Below are positions 33,378-42,277 of a stretch of 64,000 bases of DNA, in pieces (within the stretch, counting starts at the first letter, position 1; each line of letters begins with the position of its first letter). Below the pieces are notes generated by a model. The model was not told where the DNA came from. It saw only the letters and a program-made list of their open reading frames with translations, and ran no database searches. Where the stretch lies: contig JAILGE010000033.1 in the NCBI GenBank assembly GCA_024697065.1, positions 1 to 64,000 on the forward strand, given 5' to 3'. Source of the DNA: Lachnospiraceae bacterium (GTDB lineage Bacteria; Bacillota; Clostridia; Lachnospirales; Lachnospiraceae). The position numbers were made by a program, and so were the translations under genes.

Positions 33378-34637
33378 ATGAACATAACCATCGTAGGCGG
33401 AGGTAATATCGGAACGCAGTTTGCTGTACATTGCGCCGAGAAGGGACACTCCGTTACAGTATTTACATCGAATCCTGATAGATTTCGTAATGAACTTGAG
33501 ATTCATGCTTCAGATGGAAGTGTGATCCATAAGGGGACAATCAAAGCCGCAGTAAATGATCCTGAGATCGCTTTTTCCGATGCGGATCTTATTTTTGTGA
33601 CTATGCCTGCTTTTTGTATGCAGGATAATGCGGCGCGTATTTATCCCTATGTTCGCAGGGGGACTATCATATGTCTGACGCCCGGCAGCGGAGGAGGAGA
33701 ATTTTTCTTCAAGCCCTGTGTAGATAAGGGCTGTATCCTCATGGGCTTGCAAAGAGTCCCTTCCGTATCCAGGATAGTGGAATATGGTCATATCGTATGC
33801 TCAGAGGGCTACAGAGATACTTTATACATAAGTAGTATTGTCTCAGGTAATAATGATTACTGCCGGAGCTCCATGCCTAATTTATCAAATGCCGGAGTTA
33901 ACGCTGTGACTGTAGACGAAGATAACATGTCTTATACAGACACTGGCAGGAATGCAATTACGAATGAGCGTGAAATAAATGATAGTGAGGCAGTAAGAAG
34001 ATCTGTTACAGATAATCACTGTGCAGCCATCATAGAAAGCATCTTCGACATCACCTGCAAGACTCTGCCTGTCTACCTTAATATCACCCTTACACCGTCA
34101 AATCAGATATTGCATACTGCAAGGCTCAGATCCATGCTGTCAGACTATAATGAGGGCAGGGTATATGATAAACTCCCTTTATTCTACGGTGACTGGGATG
34201 AGGCTTCTTCAGATCTCTTGCTTAAGTGTGACGGGGAAGTGCAGCTAATCTGCAGACGCATTACCGAATTTGACCTTACAGGCGTCAGATCCTTAAAGGA
34301 CCATTATGAAGCCGCAGATGTCATAAGCTTAACCGATAAGCTGAAAAGCATTAAGAGTCTGAAAAATCTGGAAACTCCCGTTAAACAGGTGGAGGGGGGC
34401 GTCATCCCGGATTTCTCATCCAGATATTTTGAAGCGGATTTCCCCTACGGCCTGGCTGTTGTCAATGAGATCGCGGATCTCGCAGGGGCAGAGGTGCCGA
34501 ATATAAAAGCGACTCTTGAATGGTATGAGGATCTGACCCATAGAGTTAAGGATGTGAAAATGACCTCCTACCATGAATTCAGTCTCGCAAAATGCGGGAT
34601 CCGGTCATATAAAGATCTGATAGATTTTTACAGATAG
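33378..34637 (+). CDS. NAD/NADP octopine/nopaline dehydrogenase-family protein
   Basis: About 419 residues from ATG 33378. An in-frame upstream extension exists but would begin inside the terminator. The N-terminal Rossmann fold has NITIVGGGNIGTQFAVHCAE (GGGNIG at about 7-12), as in opine dehydrogenases and ketopantoate reductases. The C-terminal helical domain has NITLTPSNQILHTARLRSML with the His-Thr-Ala-Arg cluster and VYDKLPLFYGDWDE, characteristic of the octopine_DH domain. Opine dehydrogenases reduce the imine between an amino acid and a keto acid. It is adjacent to a CDP-glycerol transferase-like gene with no clear terminator between; what it makes here is unknown. Confidence 0.75.
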   Translation: MNITIVGGGNIGTQFAVHCAEKGHSVTVFTSNPDRFRNELEIHASDGSVIHKGTIKAAVNDPEIAFSDADLIFVTMPAFCMQDNAARIYPYVRRGTIICLTPGSGGGEFFFKPCVDKGCILMGLQRVPSVSRIVEYGHIVCSEGYRDTLYISSIVSGNNDYCRSSMPNLSNAGVNAVTVDEDNMSYTDTGRNAITNEREINDSEAVRRSVTDNHCAAIIESIFDITCKTLPVYLNITLTPSNQILHTARLRSMLSDYNEGRVYDKLPLFYGDWDEASSDLLLKCDGEVQLICRRITEFDLTGVRSLKDHYEAADVISLTDKLKSIKSLKNLETPVKQVEGGVIPDFSSRYFEADFPYGLAVVNEIADLAGAEVPNIKATLEWYEDLTHRVKDVKMTSYHEFSLAKCGIRSYKDLIDFYR

Positions 34638-34706
34638 ATTTTTTTGTGGTAATATAGCAGGCGTTGCGTAAAATTTGGATCAATTAAACGAAAAGAAGAA
34701 AACGAA

Positions 34707-36038
34707 ATGCTGCTGTATATCGATCCCGGAACCGGGAGTATGTTATTTACCATATTGTTAGGAGTACTGAGCGCCGGAGTGTACTTTATCCGCGGTCTGG
34801 TGCTTAAGATCAAATATTCCATAGGAAGCGGAAAGCGGACAAAGGATGATGATGAAAACATTCCCGAGTTCGTGATCTTTTCCGATCATAAAAGATACTG
34901 GAATATCTTCGAACCCATCTGCAGGGAAATGGAGAAGCGTGGAAAAGAGATAGTATATCTTACTGCGTCATCCGATGATCCCGCTCTTAAATGTGATCTC
35001 AAAAATGTAAAAGCAAGATTCTTAGGTGAGGGCAACAAGACATATGCTGCTCTGAATTTCTTAAAGGCAAAGATTGTTCTCTCGACCACGCCTTCTCTTG
35101 ATGTATTCCAATGGAAGCGCTCCAGAGATGTGAGATACTATGTTCACATTCCTCATTCGGCGGGAAATTTAAGCCTCTACAGGATGTACGGTCTGGACTA
35201 CTATGATGCCGTTCTCACCAACGGTGCCTACCAGGAGGAACAGGTCCGCGGACTTGAAAAGGCCCGCAGGATGCCGGCAAAAGAATTGGTAAGGATCGGC
35301 GTCCCTTATCTCGATGAGATGCTAAAAAGACTGGAAGCTTCATCTGAGCGTGAAGTTAAAGGGACAACAGACAGGTCAACTACCATGGCAACAGAGGGAG
35401 CAACCGGTACCGGGAAAAAATATACCATCCTCCTTGCACCCTCCTGGGGAAAGAGCGGCATGCTCTCACGTTTCGGCTCAGACATATTAAAAGCTCTGAA
35501 AGACACGGGCTATCATATAATCGTCCGTCCGCACCCACAGTCATTTACGGCAGAGAAGAAGATGCTTGATGACCTTATGGCAGAGTTGCCGGACAGTGAA
35601 GATTTTGAATGGAACAGAGACAATGATAATTTCGAAGTATTGAAAAAAAGCGATCTCATGATCTCCGATTTCTCCGGTGTTATATTTGATTTCGCACTTG
35701 TATTCGGAAAGCCCGTAATGTGTACCAAAACTGATTTCGACCTGAATCCATATGATGCTTCATGGCTTGATGAAGAGCCATGGACCTTCGGTGCTTTTCC
35801 GAAGCTGGGTCATATCCTTACGGAAGAAGGTATCCCTGACATAAAGCACCTTATCAATGAGTCTATCGAAAGCGATGCGTATAAGAAGAGCAGGGAAGAA
35901 GTAAGAGATGCAATGTGGCAGCACAGAGGCCGTGGCGCAGCAGATGTAGCGGATTATCTGATCAACAAATCTGCGGAACTTGATCGTGGAGACGTTACTG
36001 ATACCGTAGACAGCTCTGACGCTGCAACTGCTAGCTGA
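34707..36038 (+). CDS. CDP-glycerol glycerophosphotransferase-like protein
   Basis: A 443-residue protein with an N-terminal membrane anchor (LLYIDPGTGSMLFTILLGV) and a GT-B-like teichoic-acid polymerase domain of the TagB/TagF family. Its motifs are ILLAPSWGKSG, IIVRPHPQSF (RPHP at about 274-277) and DLMISDFSGVIFDFALVFGK, the last being the donor-binding signature of CDP-glycerol transferases. The predicted reaction adds glycerol-phosphate (or another CDP-polyol phosphate) to a lipid-linked sugar acceptor in the cytoplasm. It precedes the YidC-like/sulfatase-like fusion by 89 bases in the same direction, which suggests a joint role in a phospho-polymer. The N-terminal half has SLDVFQWKRSRDVRYYVHIP, an atypical region. 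Confidence 0.85.
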   Translation: MLLYIDPGTGSMLFTILLGVLSAGVYFIRGLVLKIKYSIGSGKRTKDDDENIPEFVIFSDHKRYWNIFEPICREMEKRGKEIVYLTASSDDPALKCDLKNVKARFLGEGNKTYAALNFLKAKIVLSTTPSLDVFQWKRSRDVRYYVHIPHSAGNLSLYRMYGLDYYDAVLTNGAYQEEQVRGLEKARRMPAKELVRIGVPYLDEMLKRLEASSEREVKGTTDRSTTMATEGATGTGKKYTILLAPSWGKSGMLSRFGSDILKALKDTGYHIIVRPHPQSFTAEKKMLDDLMAELPDSEDFEWNRDNDNFEVLKKSDLMISDFSGVIFDFALVFGKPVMCTKTDFDLNPYDASWLDEEPWTFGAFPKLGHILTEEGIPDIKHLINESIESDAYKKSREEVRDAMWQHRGRGAADVADYLINKSAELDRGDVTDTVDSSDAATAS

Positions 36039-36126
36039 CAGCGTTAAGCTCAATAATTATATGATATCAAAATAGAAACAAAAAAATTAAAAAGAAATCC
36101 AACAAATTAAAGAAGAGATAATAACA

Positions 36127-38901
36127 GTGAGTATCGGATCATTTTTTTACACATTGATAGTTCGCCCTTTGGGTCTTTTATTTGAAGCAATACTTGTGGC
36201 AGGTCTGCAGATAACGGGTAAGCCCTGGCAGGCCATTATTTTCCTGAGCCTGATGGTCAATATCCTGGCGCTTCCGCTTTACCGCCGTGCGGACCGCATG
36301 CAGCAAAAGGAGAGGGATGCGGCCAATGAGATAAAGGACAGAAAGCAGCAGATAGAGAAGACCTTCAAAGGCGATGAGCGTTATATGATCTTAAGGACGC
36401 TTTACCGTCAGAATGATTATAAGCCTGTATATGTCTTACGCGGTTCACTTCCGCTTCTTATCCAGGTGCCCATCTTCATGGCAGCATACAGACTGCTCTC
36501 GAACCTTGCGCTCCTTGACGGCGCAGCTCTGGGACCTATAGCAGATATGGGACAGCCTGACGGGCTCATTAAGATAGGTGCATTGTCGATCAATTTCCTT
36601 CCCATATTGATGACGCTTATCAATTTCATATCTTCTGCTATATATACAAAGGGGTATGACCTCAAACAAAAGCTCCAGCTCTACGGTATCGCCCTGATCT
36701 TCCTTTTACTGCTTTACAGATCTCCGGCGGGACTTGTATTTTACTGGACTTTGAATAACCTGTTCTCTCTTTGCAAGAATATTGTTATGTACGGGATCAT
36801 GGGGAAACATGGAGCTAAGAAAAGTGCAGCAGCTAACGATAATGCAGAGCCTGCTTCAAAACATATAATAATAAATGAAAAGTCAAGGCTTGCCGCAAAA
36901 GAAACCGAGCGCAGGGGAGCAATACTTTTCCTTGGTGAAGCTGCGCTTCTGACTGTCCTTATCGGTCTTTTCATCCCATCCGGAGTACTTACGGCATCAC
37001 CTCTTGAATTCGTGGATCTTGCAAATACACTAAGTCCCAATCACTATCTGATCCCCGCCGTTGTACTGGCTGCGGGAAGCTTCTTATTCTGGCTGCAGGT
37101 ATTCTATCTCCTTGCTCCTTCAAAGGAGAGGAGAATATGGGAATTCATTTCTCTCGTTCTCATCGTTATCTTCATGATCAATTTCATGAAGTTCGGAACA
37201 GGCAAGGGAACACTTTCATCCATGCTTGATTTTGATGACGGACTGGTGATCAAGAAGGCGAGCATCAGAGAAAACCGGATATGGATCGCAGCATGTGCCT
37301 GCGGCATGCCCCTGGGCTTGTTACTTATCAAAATGACTGAGCATTTTATTAGAAACGCCCACCGCCTTAACCTTACCGCCATCGCAACCTACCTTGTATG
37401 GATTGCATCAGCAGCTCTTCTTATCATGACAGTAAAGAATATAAGAAGCGTTTCCGCAGAGTATGATTCCTTCTTAAATACTGTGGCAGGTGAGAACGGT
37501 GATTCCGAAAGCGATAACGGTGCACAGGCATATAATTTTATACAGTTATCGGAAAACGGTAAGAATGTCATCGTCCTTATGATGGACCGTGCCATCAACG
37601 GATATATCCCTTACATCATGGATGAGAAGCCTGAGCTTGTAGCACAGTTTGACGGCTTTACTTATTATCCCAATACCATTTCCTTCGGCGGACATACCAA
37701 CTTCGGCGCCCCCGCACTTTTCGGAGGATATGATTATACGGTTGAAGCCATGAATGAGCGCGACGACATGAAGCTTGTAGATAAGCATAATGAAGCTCTT
37801 CGCGTGATGCCGGAGATCTTCGGAGATAATGATTATGAAGTAACGGTCATTGATCCTCCCTATACCAACTACAGCTGGATGACGGATTTTTCCATCTATT
37901 CCGACCATCCGGAATACAGGCTTTTCTCCGCATCGGGTAGATTCAACTCCGATCCTGAGCTTTTTAAAGAGACTGAGACCATAAGGAACAGGAACTTTTT
38001 CTGTTACAGCATCATGAAGTGTATGCCTTTGAACTGGCAGAACTGGTTTTATTCCGATGCGGCTTATCTTGAAGCGAATGTGGTATTTCCTTCGGACAAC
38101 GGGGAAGAGGTCTCCCATATCAATCAGACCATTACGGATGCCCATACAGCCCACGGCTTCTCCCGAAAGTTCATGGATGAATATACGACTCTTCAGAACC
38201 TTGGCAGGATGACATCCGTGACAGACGATGTGGAATATACATTTACGATGATGGACAATAATACTACCCATGAAGTGGCAGTGCTTAAGGAGCCGGAGTA
38301 TGTTCCCGCGGAATTCGTGGACAACACGGAGTATGATGCGGCTCATATGGACCGCTTCGTATTAAACGGAAGGCGCATGGGAATGTGGGACAAATATCAG
38401 TTCCTTCATTATGAGATAAATGTTGCTTCCATGATAGAGCTTGGCAAATGGTTCGATGAATTAAGAGCAAGAGGAGTATGGGACAATACCAGGATAATAA
38501 TCGTTGCGGATCATGCCCATCCTCTGGCGCACTTTGAAGATATGTATTTCGAGGATCCTAATGATGAGGATACAAGTACTGATCTGGACTGCATGTTTGT
38601 CAATCCTCTCCTTATGGTCAAGGACTTTGGGGCGACGGGCTTTAAGACGGACGATACCTTCATGACCAATGCGGATGTTCCGGCGCTTGCTACCGCAGAT
38701 CTTATCGATGATCCGGTAAATCCCTTTACGGGCAATCCCATCGATATGACTCCGAAGACCCTGGGACCGCAGAAGATAATGCTTTCCAATGACTGGAGCG
38801 TAAATGTCAATAACGGCAACCGCTTCCTGCCGGGCAAATGGTTTTCGGTCCATGATGATATCTTTGATATGGACAACTGGGAATATCTCGGATATTACTG
38901 A
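36127..38901 (+). CDS. YidC/Oxa1-like domain fused to a sulfatase/LtaS-like phosphotransferase domain (copy B)
   Basis: A 924-residue fusion starting at GTG 36127. Residues about 1-225 follow the YidC plan: IIFLSLMVNILALPLY, a charged loop, PLLIQVPIFMAAY, ILMTLINFISS and SPAGLVFYWTLNNLFSLCKN. The YidC groove arginine position is Asn45 (five before Pro50). Four or more further membrane helices reach about residue 440. The C-terminal domain is of the alkaline phosphatase/sulfatase superfamily: VIVLMMDRAI (Asp487), GGHTNFGAPA (Thr524, likely nucleophile), IIIVADHAHP (Asp795, His796). It ends in NGNRFLPGKWFSV. Next to the CDP-glycerol transferase-like gene, it may act extracytoplasmically on glycerol-phosphate or phosphoethanolamine lipids; the substrate is not shown by the sequence. 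Confidence 0.82.
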   Translation: MSIGSFFYTLIVRPLGLLFEAILVAGLQITGKPWQAIIFLSLMVNILALPLYRRADRMQQKERDAANEIKDRKQQIEKTFKGDERYMILRTLYRQNDYKPVYVLRGSLPLLIQVPIFMAAYRLLSNLALLDGAALGPIADMGQPDGLIKIGALSINFLPILMTLINFISSAIYTKGYDLKQKLQLYGIALIFLLLLYRSPAGLVFYWTLNNLFSLCKNIVMYGIMGKHGAKKSAAANDNAEPASKHIIINEKSRLAAKETERRGAILFLGEAALLTVLIGLFIPSGVLTASPLEFVDLANTLSPNHYLIPAVVLAAGSFLFWLQVFYLLAPSKERRIWEFISLVLIVIFMINFMKFGTGKGTLSSMLDFDDGLVIKKASIRENRIWIAACACGMPLGLLLIKMTEHFIRNAHRLNLTAIATYLVWIASAALLIMTVKNIRSVSAEYDSFLNTVAGENGDSESDNGAQAYNFIQLSENGKNVIVLMMDRAINGYIPYIMDEKPELVAQFDGFTYYPNTISFGGHTNFGAPALFGGYDYTVEAMNERDDMKLVDKHNEALRVMPEIFGDNDYEVTVIDPPYTNYSWMTDFSIYSDHPEYRLFSASGRFNSDPELFKETETIRNRNFFCYSIMKCMPLNWQNWFYSDAAYLEANVVFPSDNGEEVSHINQTITDAHTAHGFSRKFMDEYTTLQNLGRMTSVTDDVEYTFTMMDNNTTHEVAVLKEPEYVPAEFVDNTEYDAAHMDRFVLNGRRMGMWDKYQFLHYEINVASMIELGKWFDELRARGVWDNTRIIIVADHAHPLAHFEDMYFEDPNDEDTSTDLDCMFVNPLLMVKDFGATGFKTDDTFMTNADVPALATADLIDDPVNPFTGNPIDMTPKTLGPQKIMLSNDWSVNVNNGNRFLPGKWFSVHDDIFDMDNWEYLGYY

Positions 38902-38929
38902 GAATTGTAAAAGCTCTTTTATAAAAAGT

Positions 38930-38958
38930 TTGACAATTTTAAAAATAATATGTATAGT
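38930..38958 (+). promoter_or_regulatory. sigma-A promoter of topA-codY
   Basis: Consensus TTGACA, 17 bases, TATAGT, about 70 bases before the topA start. It is one of the best sigma-A matches in the window. Confidence 0.75.
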
Positions 38959-39028
38959 GTTTTGCGTTGCTGTTATTTGGTACGTAAAACGGCAAACATC
39001 TTAAATTAAATGGGGTACGGGAAAATCA

Positions 39029-41152
39029 ATGGCTAAAAATCTTGTGATAGTTGAGTCACCGGCTAAGGTGAAGACCATAAAGAAGTTCCTCGGCACAAAC
39101 TATGAAGTGGTTGCCAGTCAGGGACATGTTCGTGATCTGCCCAAGTCATCACTGGGAATAGATATCGAGAACAATTACGAACCTAAATATATAACCATCA
39201 GAGGCAAGGGCGAGATCCTTGCAAAGCTTCGTAAGGAAGTGAAGAAGGCTGATAAGATCTATCTCGCAACCGACCCGGACCGCGAGGGAGAAGCCATCAG
39301 CTGGCATTTATATGAAGCGCTGAAGCTTTCGGAGAAGAAAGTGGCCCGCATATCTTTTAACGAGATCACTAAGAATGCGGTCAAGGAATCAATCAAGAAT
39401 GCCCGCGAGATCGATATGAATCTCGTGGATGCACAGCAGGCAAGACGTATCTTAGACAGAATGGTGGGTTATCGTATATCACCCCTTTTATGGTCCAAGA
39501 TAAAGAGAGGTCTTTCCGCAGGACGTGTTCAGAGTGTTGCTCTCAGAATGATCTGTGACAGAGAGGCGGAGATCAGTGCATTTATTCCCAAGGAATACTG
39601 GACTATGGATGCCAACCTTCTCCCCGCAGGAACGAAGAAGCCCTTCACGGCACACTTCTATGCGGATGAGAATGGCAAGAAGACCATAGATAATGCAAAA
39701 GAAGCCGACAGGATAGAGAAGATCCTTAAAGGTGCAAATTTTGAAGTGAAAGAGAGCAGGAGAGGTGAGCGTACCAGAAAGGCGCCCCTTCCTTTTACAA
39801 CATCCACTCTGCAGCAGGAGGCCAGCAAGGCGCTCAACTTCTCCACAAAGAAGACCATGCAGATCGCCCAGCAGCTTTATGAAGGTGTGACTATCAAGGG
39901 ACAGGGTACAACAGCCCTTATCTCTTACCTGCGTACCGATTCCACCCGTGTATCGGATTTTGCAAAAGAAATGGCGAAGGATTATATCCTCTCGAACTAC
40001 GGTGAGGAATTCCTTTCCGCGGACTACAGGTCGGATGCTGCGAAGAAAGCGGCAGCAGGCGGCTCGGAGCATAAGATCCAGGATGCTCACGAAGCCATCC
40101 GTCCCACAGATATAAACAATACCCCCGATAAGGTAAAGGGAGATCTCTCCAGAGATCAGTACAGACTCTACAACCTTATCTGGAAGCGTTTTGCTGCAAG
40201 CCGTATGAGTGCTGCTACATTTGAGACACTTTCTGTAAAGCTTGATGCGAGGAAGATCATATTTACAGCATCGGCAAGCGCAGTAAAATTCGAAGGCTTC
40301 ATGAAAGTCTATGCTGATGAGGACCGTGACAATGATAACGGCAAGGCAGAGAATGCATTCCTTCTTAAGGAGATGAATGAGAAGAGCACCATCACTTTCG
40401 AATCTCTTGAAAAGAAGAAACATTTTACACAGCCGCCCGCACACTTCACGGAAGCAAGCCTTGTGCGTGCGCTGGAGGAACAGGGGATAGGAAGACCGTC
40501 AACATACGCGCCCACTATCTCAACCATCCTTGCCAGAAGATATATACTTAAAGAAAACAAGAACCTCTTTGTTTCCGAGCTTGGAGAGATAGTAAACAAG
40601 GTCATGAAGGACGAGTTCCCTGCCATTGTCGATCCCAAGTTCACTGCCAATATGGAAAGCATGTTGGACAGCGTCGGAGAGGGAAATATAAAGTGGAAGA
40701 CCATCATCGAGAATTTCTATCCCGATCTTGATGCAGCAGTGCTTAAGGCCGAAGAGGAAATGGCACAAATCGAGATCAAGGATGAAGAGAGTGATGTTGA
40801 ATGCGAGAAATGCGGCAGGAAGATGGTCATCAAGTACGGACCTCACGGAAGGTTCCTGGCATGTCCCGGATTCCCTGAGTGTCAGAATACAAAGCCTTAC
40901 TTCGAGAAGATCGGAGTAAAGTGCCCCAAGTGCGATGGCGAGATCGTGATCCGCATGACCAAAAAGGGCAGAAGATATTTTGGCTGCGAGAACATACCCA
41001 CCTGTGACTTCATGAGCTGGAACAGACCCGTAAACGAGAAGTGCCCCAGATGCGGCGGACTCCTTGTGGAAAAGGGCAACAGACTCTGCTGCATGGATGA
41101 ACAGTGCGGATTTGTTAAAGACAAGCCTGAAAAAAATAACGCTGAGGAGTAA
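39029..41152 (+). CDS. topA: DNA topoisomerase I
   Basis: A 707-residue type IA topoisomerase that relaxes negative supercoils. The TOPRIM domain is at the N-terminus (VIVESPAKVKTIKKFLG, then ATDPDREGEAISWHL with the metal-binding acidic residues). The catalytic tyrosine is Tyr300 in ALISYLRTDSTR. LSAGRVQSVALR is the next signature. The C-terminus has three zinc ribbons, CEKCGRKM, CPKCDGE and CPRCGGL, each with a second cysteine pair. Full length, intact. The codY gene follows by 10 bases; this topA-codY-flgB order resembles the region preceding the fla/che operon of Bacillus. Confidence 0.97.
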   Translation: MAKNLVIVESPAKVKTIKKFLGTNYEVVASQGHVRDLPKSSLGIDIENNYEPKYITIRGKGEILAKLRKEVKKADKIYLATDPDREGEAISWHLYEALKLSEKKVARISFNEITKNAVKESIKNAREIDMNLVDAQQARRILDRMVGYRISPLLWSKIKRGLSAGRVQSVALRMICDREAEISAFIPKEYWTMDANLLPAGTKKPFTAHFYADENGKKTIDNAKEADRIEKILKGANFEVKESRRGERTRKAPLPFTTSTLQQEASKALNFSTKKTMQIAQQLYEGVTIKGQGTTALISYLRTDSTRVSDFAKEMAKDYILSNYGEEFLSADYRSDAAKKAAAGGSEHKIQDAHEAIRPTDINNTPDKVKGDLSRDQYRLYNLIWKRFAASRMSAATFETLSVKLDARKIIFTASASAVKFEGFMKVYADEDRDNDNGKAENAFLLKEMNEKSTITFESLEKKKHFTQPPAHFTEASLVRALEEQGIGRPSTYAPTISTILARRYILKENKNLFVSELGEIVNKVMKDEFPAIVDPKFTANMESMLDSVGEGNIKWKTIIENFYPDLDAAVLKAEEEMAQIEIKDEESDVECEKCGRKMVIKYGPHGRFLACPGFPECQNTKPYFEKIGVKCPKCDGEIVIRMTKKGRRYFGCENIPTCDFMSWNRPVNEKCPRCGGLLVEKGNRLCCMDEQCGFVKDKPEKNNAEE

Positions 41153-41162
41153 AAGGTAAAAC

Positions 41163-42017
41163 ATGGCAGGAATCAGTTTGCTGGACAGGACCCGTATGAT
41201 AGGGAGCCTGCTGCACAATAACGTATCATCAAAGGTGGTTTTTTCGGATGTATGTAAAGTAGTATCCGATACTCTCGATTCGGACGCCCTTGTTATCAGC
41301 GCAAAGGGAAAGGTATTGGGAGTATGCAGATGCTCAACGGTTACCCAGATCGAAGAGCTTCTTTGCTATGATATCGGAGAGCATGTGGATGAGGCATTGA
41401 ATCGAAGATTTATGTCCATTCTGTCCACACAGGAAAATGCGGGACTCCTTGCTCTCGGTTTTTCATGGAAGACGGTCCATGGATTTGACAGAAGAGCAGA
41501 GGGTGCCAGAAAGACGGAAGCCGACAGAGCTGCCAACTCCCCCGAAGCTTCAAGGGTTGTTCCCGAGAGAGAGTATCGTGCGATGATTACTCCCATTTTT
41601 ATTGGCGGAGAGAGACTTGGGACACTGTTTATCTATCGTGAGAGCAGACTCTATGATATCGACGATATCATTTTGCTGGAATATGCGGCTACGGTTGTAG
41701 GACTTGAGATGATGCGTGCCATGAAGGAAGAGGATGATGCGGAAGGACGCATGGAGAAGAACGTAAGCGACGTTTTGGGCGTTACCAGTCATTCCGAGCT
41801 TGAGTCCGTACGTGCCATACTCCTTAAGCTTGATGAAGATGGCTTCGGTATCGTGAATCTTACCAAGCTTTCTGAGGAAAGCGGCATCTCCAGGACAAGT
41901 CTTGTGAATGCTTTAAAGAAGATGGCGGGTGCAGGTATCTTCGAGACCAGGTCAAGAGGTGTCCGTGGCACCGAGATCCATGTAGTGAATGAGCGCATCT
42001 ATGAGATAAAACACTAA
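41163..42017 (+). CDS. codY: GTP- and branched-chain-amino-acid-sensing repressor CodY
   Basis: A 284-residue regulator with an N-terminal GAF-type ligand domain (about 1-155), a linker and a C-terminal winged helix. The DNA-binding helix appears as SGISRTSLVNALKKMAGAGI followed by the wing residues RSRGVRGTEIHVVN, the signature of CodY. In Firmicutes CodY represses nutrient-acquisition, motility and other genes when GTP and isoleucine are high. A segment of about 20 residues rich in Arg, Ala and Glu (RRAEGARKTEADRAANSPEA) extends one GAF loop relative to the Bacillus protein. It lies directly upstream of the flagellar leader region. Confidence 0.95.
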   Translation: MAGISLLDRTRMIGSLLHNNVSSKVVFSDVCKVVSDTLDSDALVISAKGKVLGVCRCSTVTQIEELLCYDIGEHVDEALNRRFMSILSTQENAGLLALGFSWKTVHGFDRRAEGARKTEADRAANSPEASRVVPEREYRAMITPIFIGGERLGTLFIYRESRLYDIDDIILLEYAATVVGLEMMRAMKEEDDAEGRMEKNVSDVLGVTSHSELESVRAILLKLDEDGFGIVNLTKLSEESGISRTSLVNALKKMAGAGIFETRSRGVRGTEIHVVNERIYEIKH

Positions 42018-42063
42018 ATCGACGGTAGACATAAGTGTATACCTACTATATTTAGAAAAAAGC

Positions 42064-42091
42064 TTGTATTTTGCGAAAAAAACCTTATAAT
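42064..42091 (+). promoter_or_regulatory. sigma-A-type promoter upstream of flgB
   Basis: TTGTAT, 16 bases, TATAAT. The start point would fall around 42098, inside the 5' arm of the terminator that follows, so transcripts made here would lack that arm. In Bacillus subtilis a sigma-A promoter is also found before flgB. Confidence 0.6.
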
Positions 42092-42092
42092 T

Positions 42093-42137
42093 ATGACGTG
42101 AGGGTTGTTATGGTAAACCAACACGTCATATTTTTTT
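42093..42137 (+). terminator. terminator between codY and flgB
   Basis: ATGACGTG pairs with CACGTCAT (plus GGTT/AACC inside) and is followed by seven Ts. It stops read-through from codY; because its 5' arm overlaps the promoter -10 and start region, it would not form in transcripts from that promoter. Confidence 0.8.
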
Positions 42138-42142
42138 GAAAC

Positions 42143-42169
42143 TAATTATTTTTATCATTTTTCCGATAT
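42143..42169 (+). promoter_or_regulatory. sigma-28 (SigD/FliA)-like promoter upstream of flgB
   Basis: TAAT, 15 bases, TCCGATAT, compared with the sigma-28 consensus TAAA-N15-GCCGATAA. Bacillus has a SigD-dependent promoter in the same place. A very similar box (TCCGATAT preceded by a T-run) lies before flgE. Confidence 0.6.
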
Positions 42170-42208
42170 ATATTTTACAGGTGTGAAAAAGGAAACGGAC
42201 AGGTTGGT

Positions 42209-42261
42209 AAGCATGGAAGCGTTTATATTTATCAGGATATAAGGCTTGTTCATGCTTTTTT
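42209..42261 (+). promoter_or_regulatory. terminator-like hairpin in the flgB leader, possible attenuator
   Basis: AAGCATG pairs with CATGCTT, with inner AAGC/GCTT and TTATAT/ATATAA stems, then six Ts, ending right at the flgB ribosome-binding site. It lies downstream of both promoters, so it could attenuate the entire flagellar operon. The leader between promoter and hairpin has AAGGA and ACGGA motifs, and the hairpin's own 5' arm has ATGGA. Confidence 0.55.
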
Positions 42262-42277
42262 GTTTGGAGGTAGCGTG

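Noticed and set aside
37546-38346. A 266-codon reverse frame opposite the sulfatase-like domain
   Set aside because: It overlaps fully with the strongly supported forward domain and shows His/Arg/Ile-rich antisense composition.
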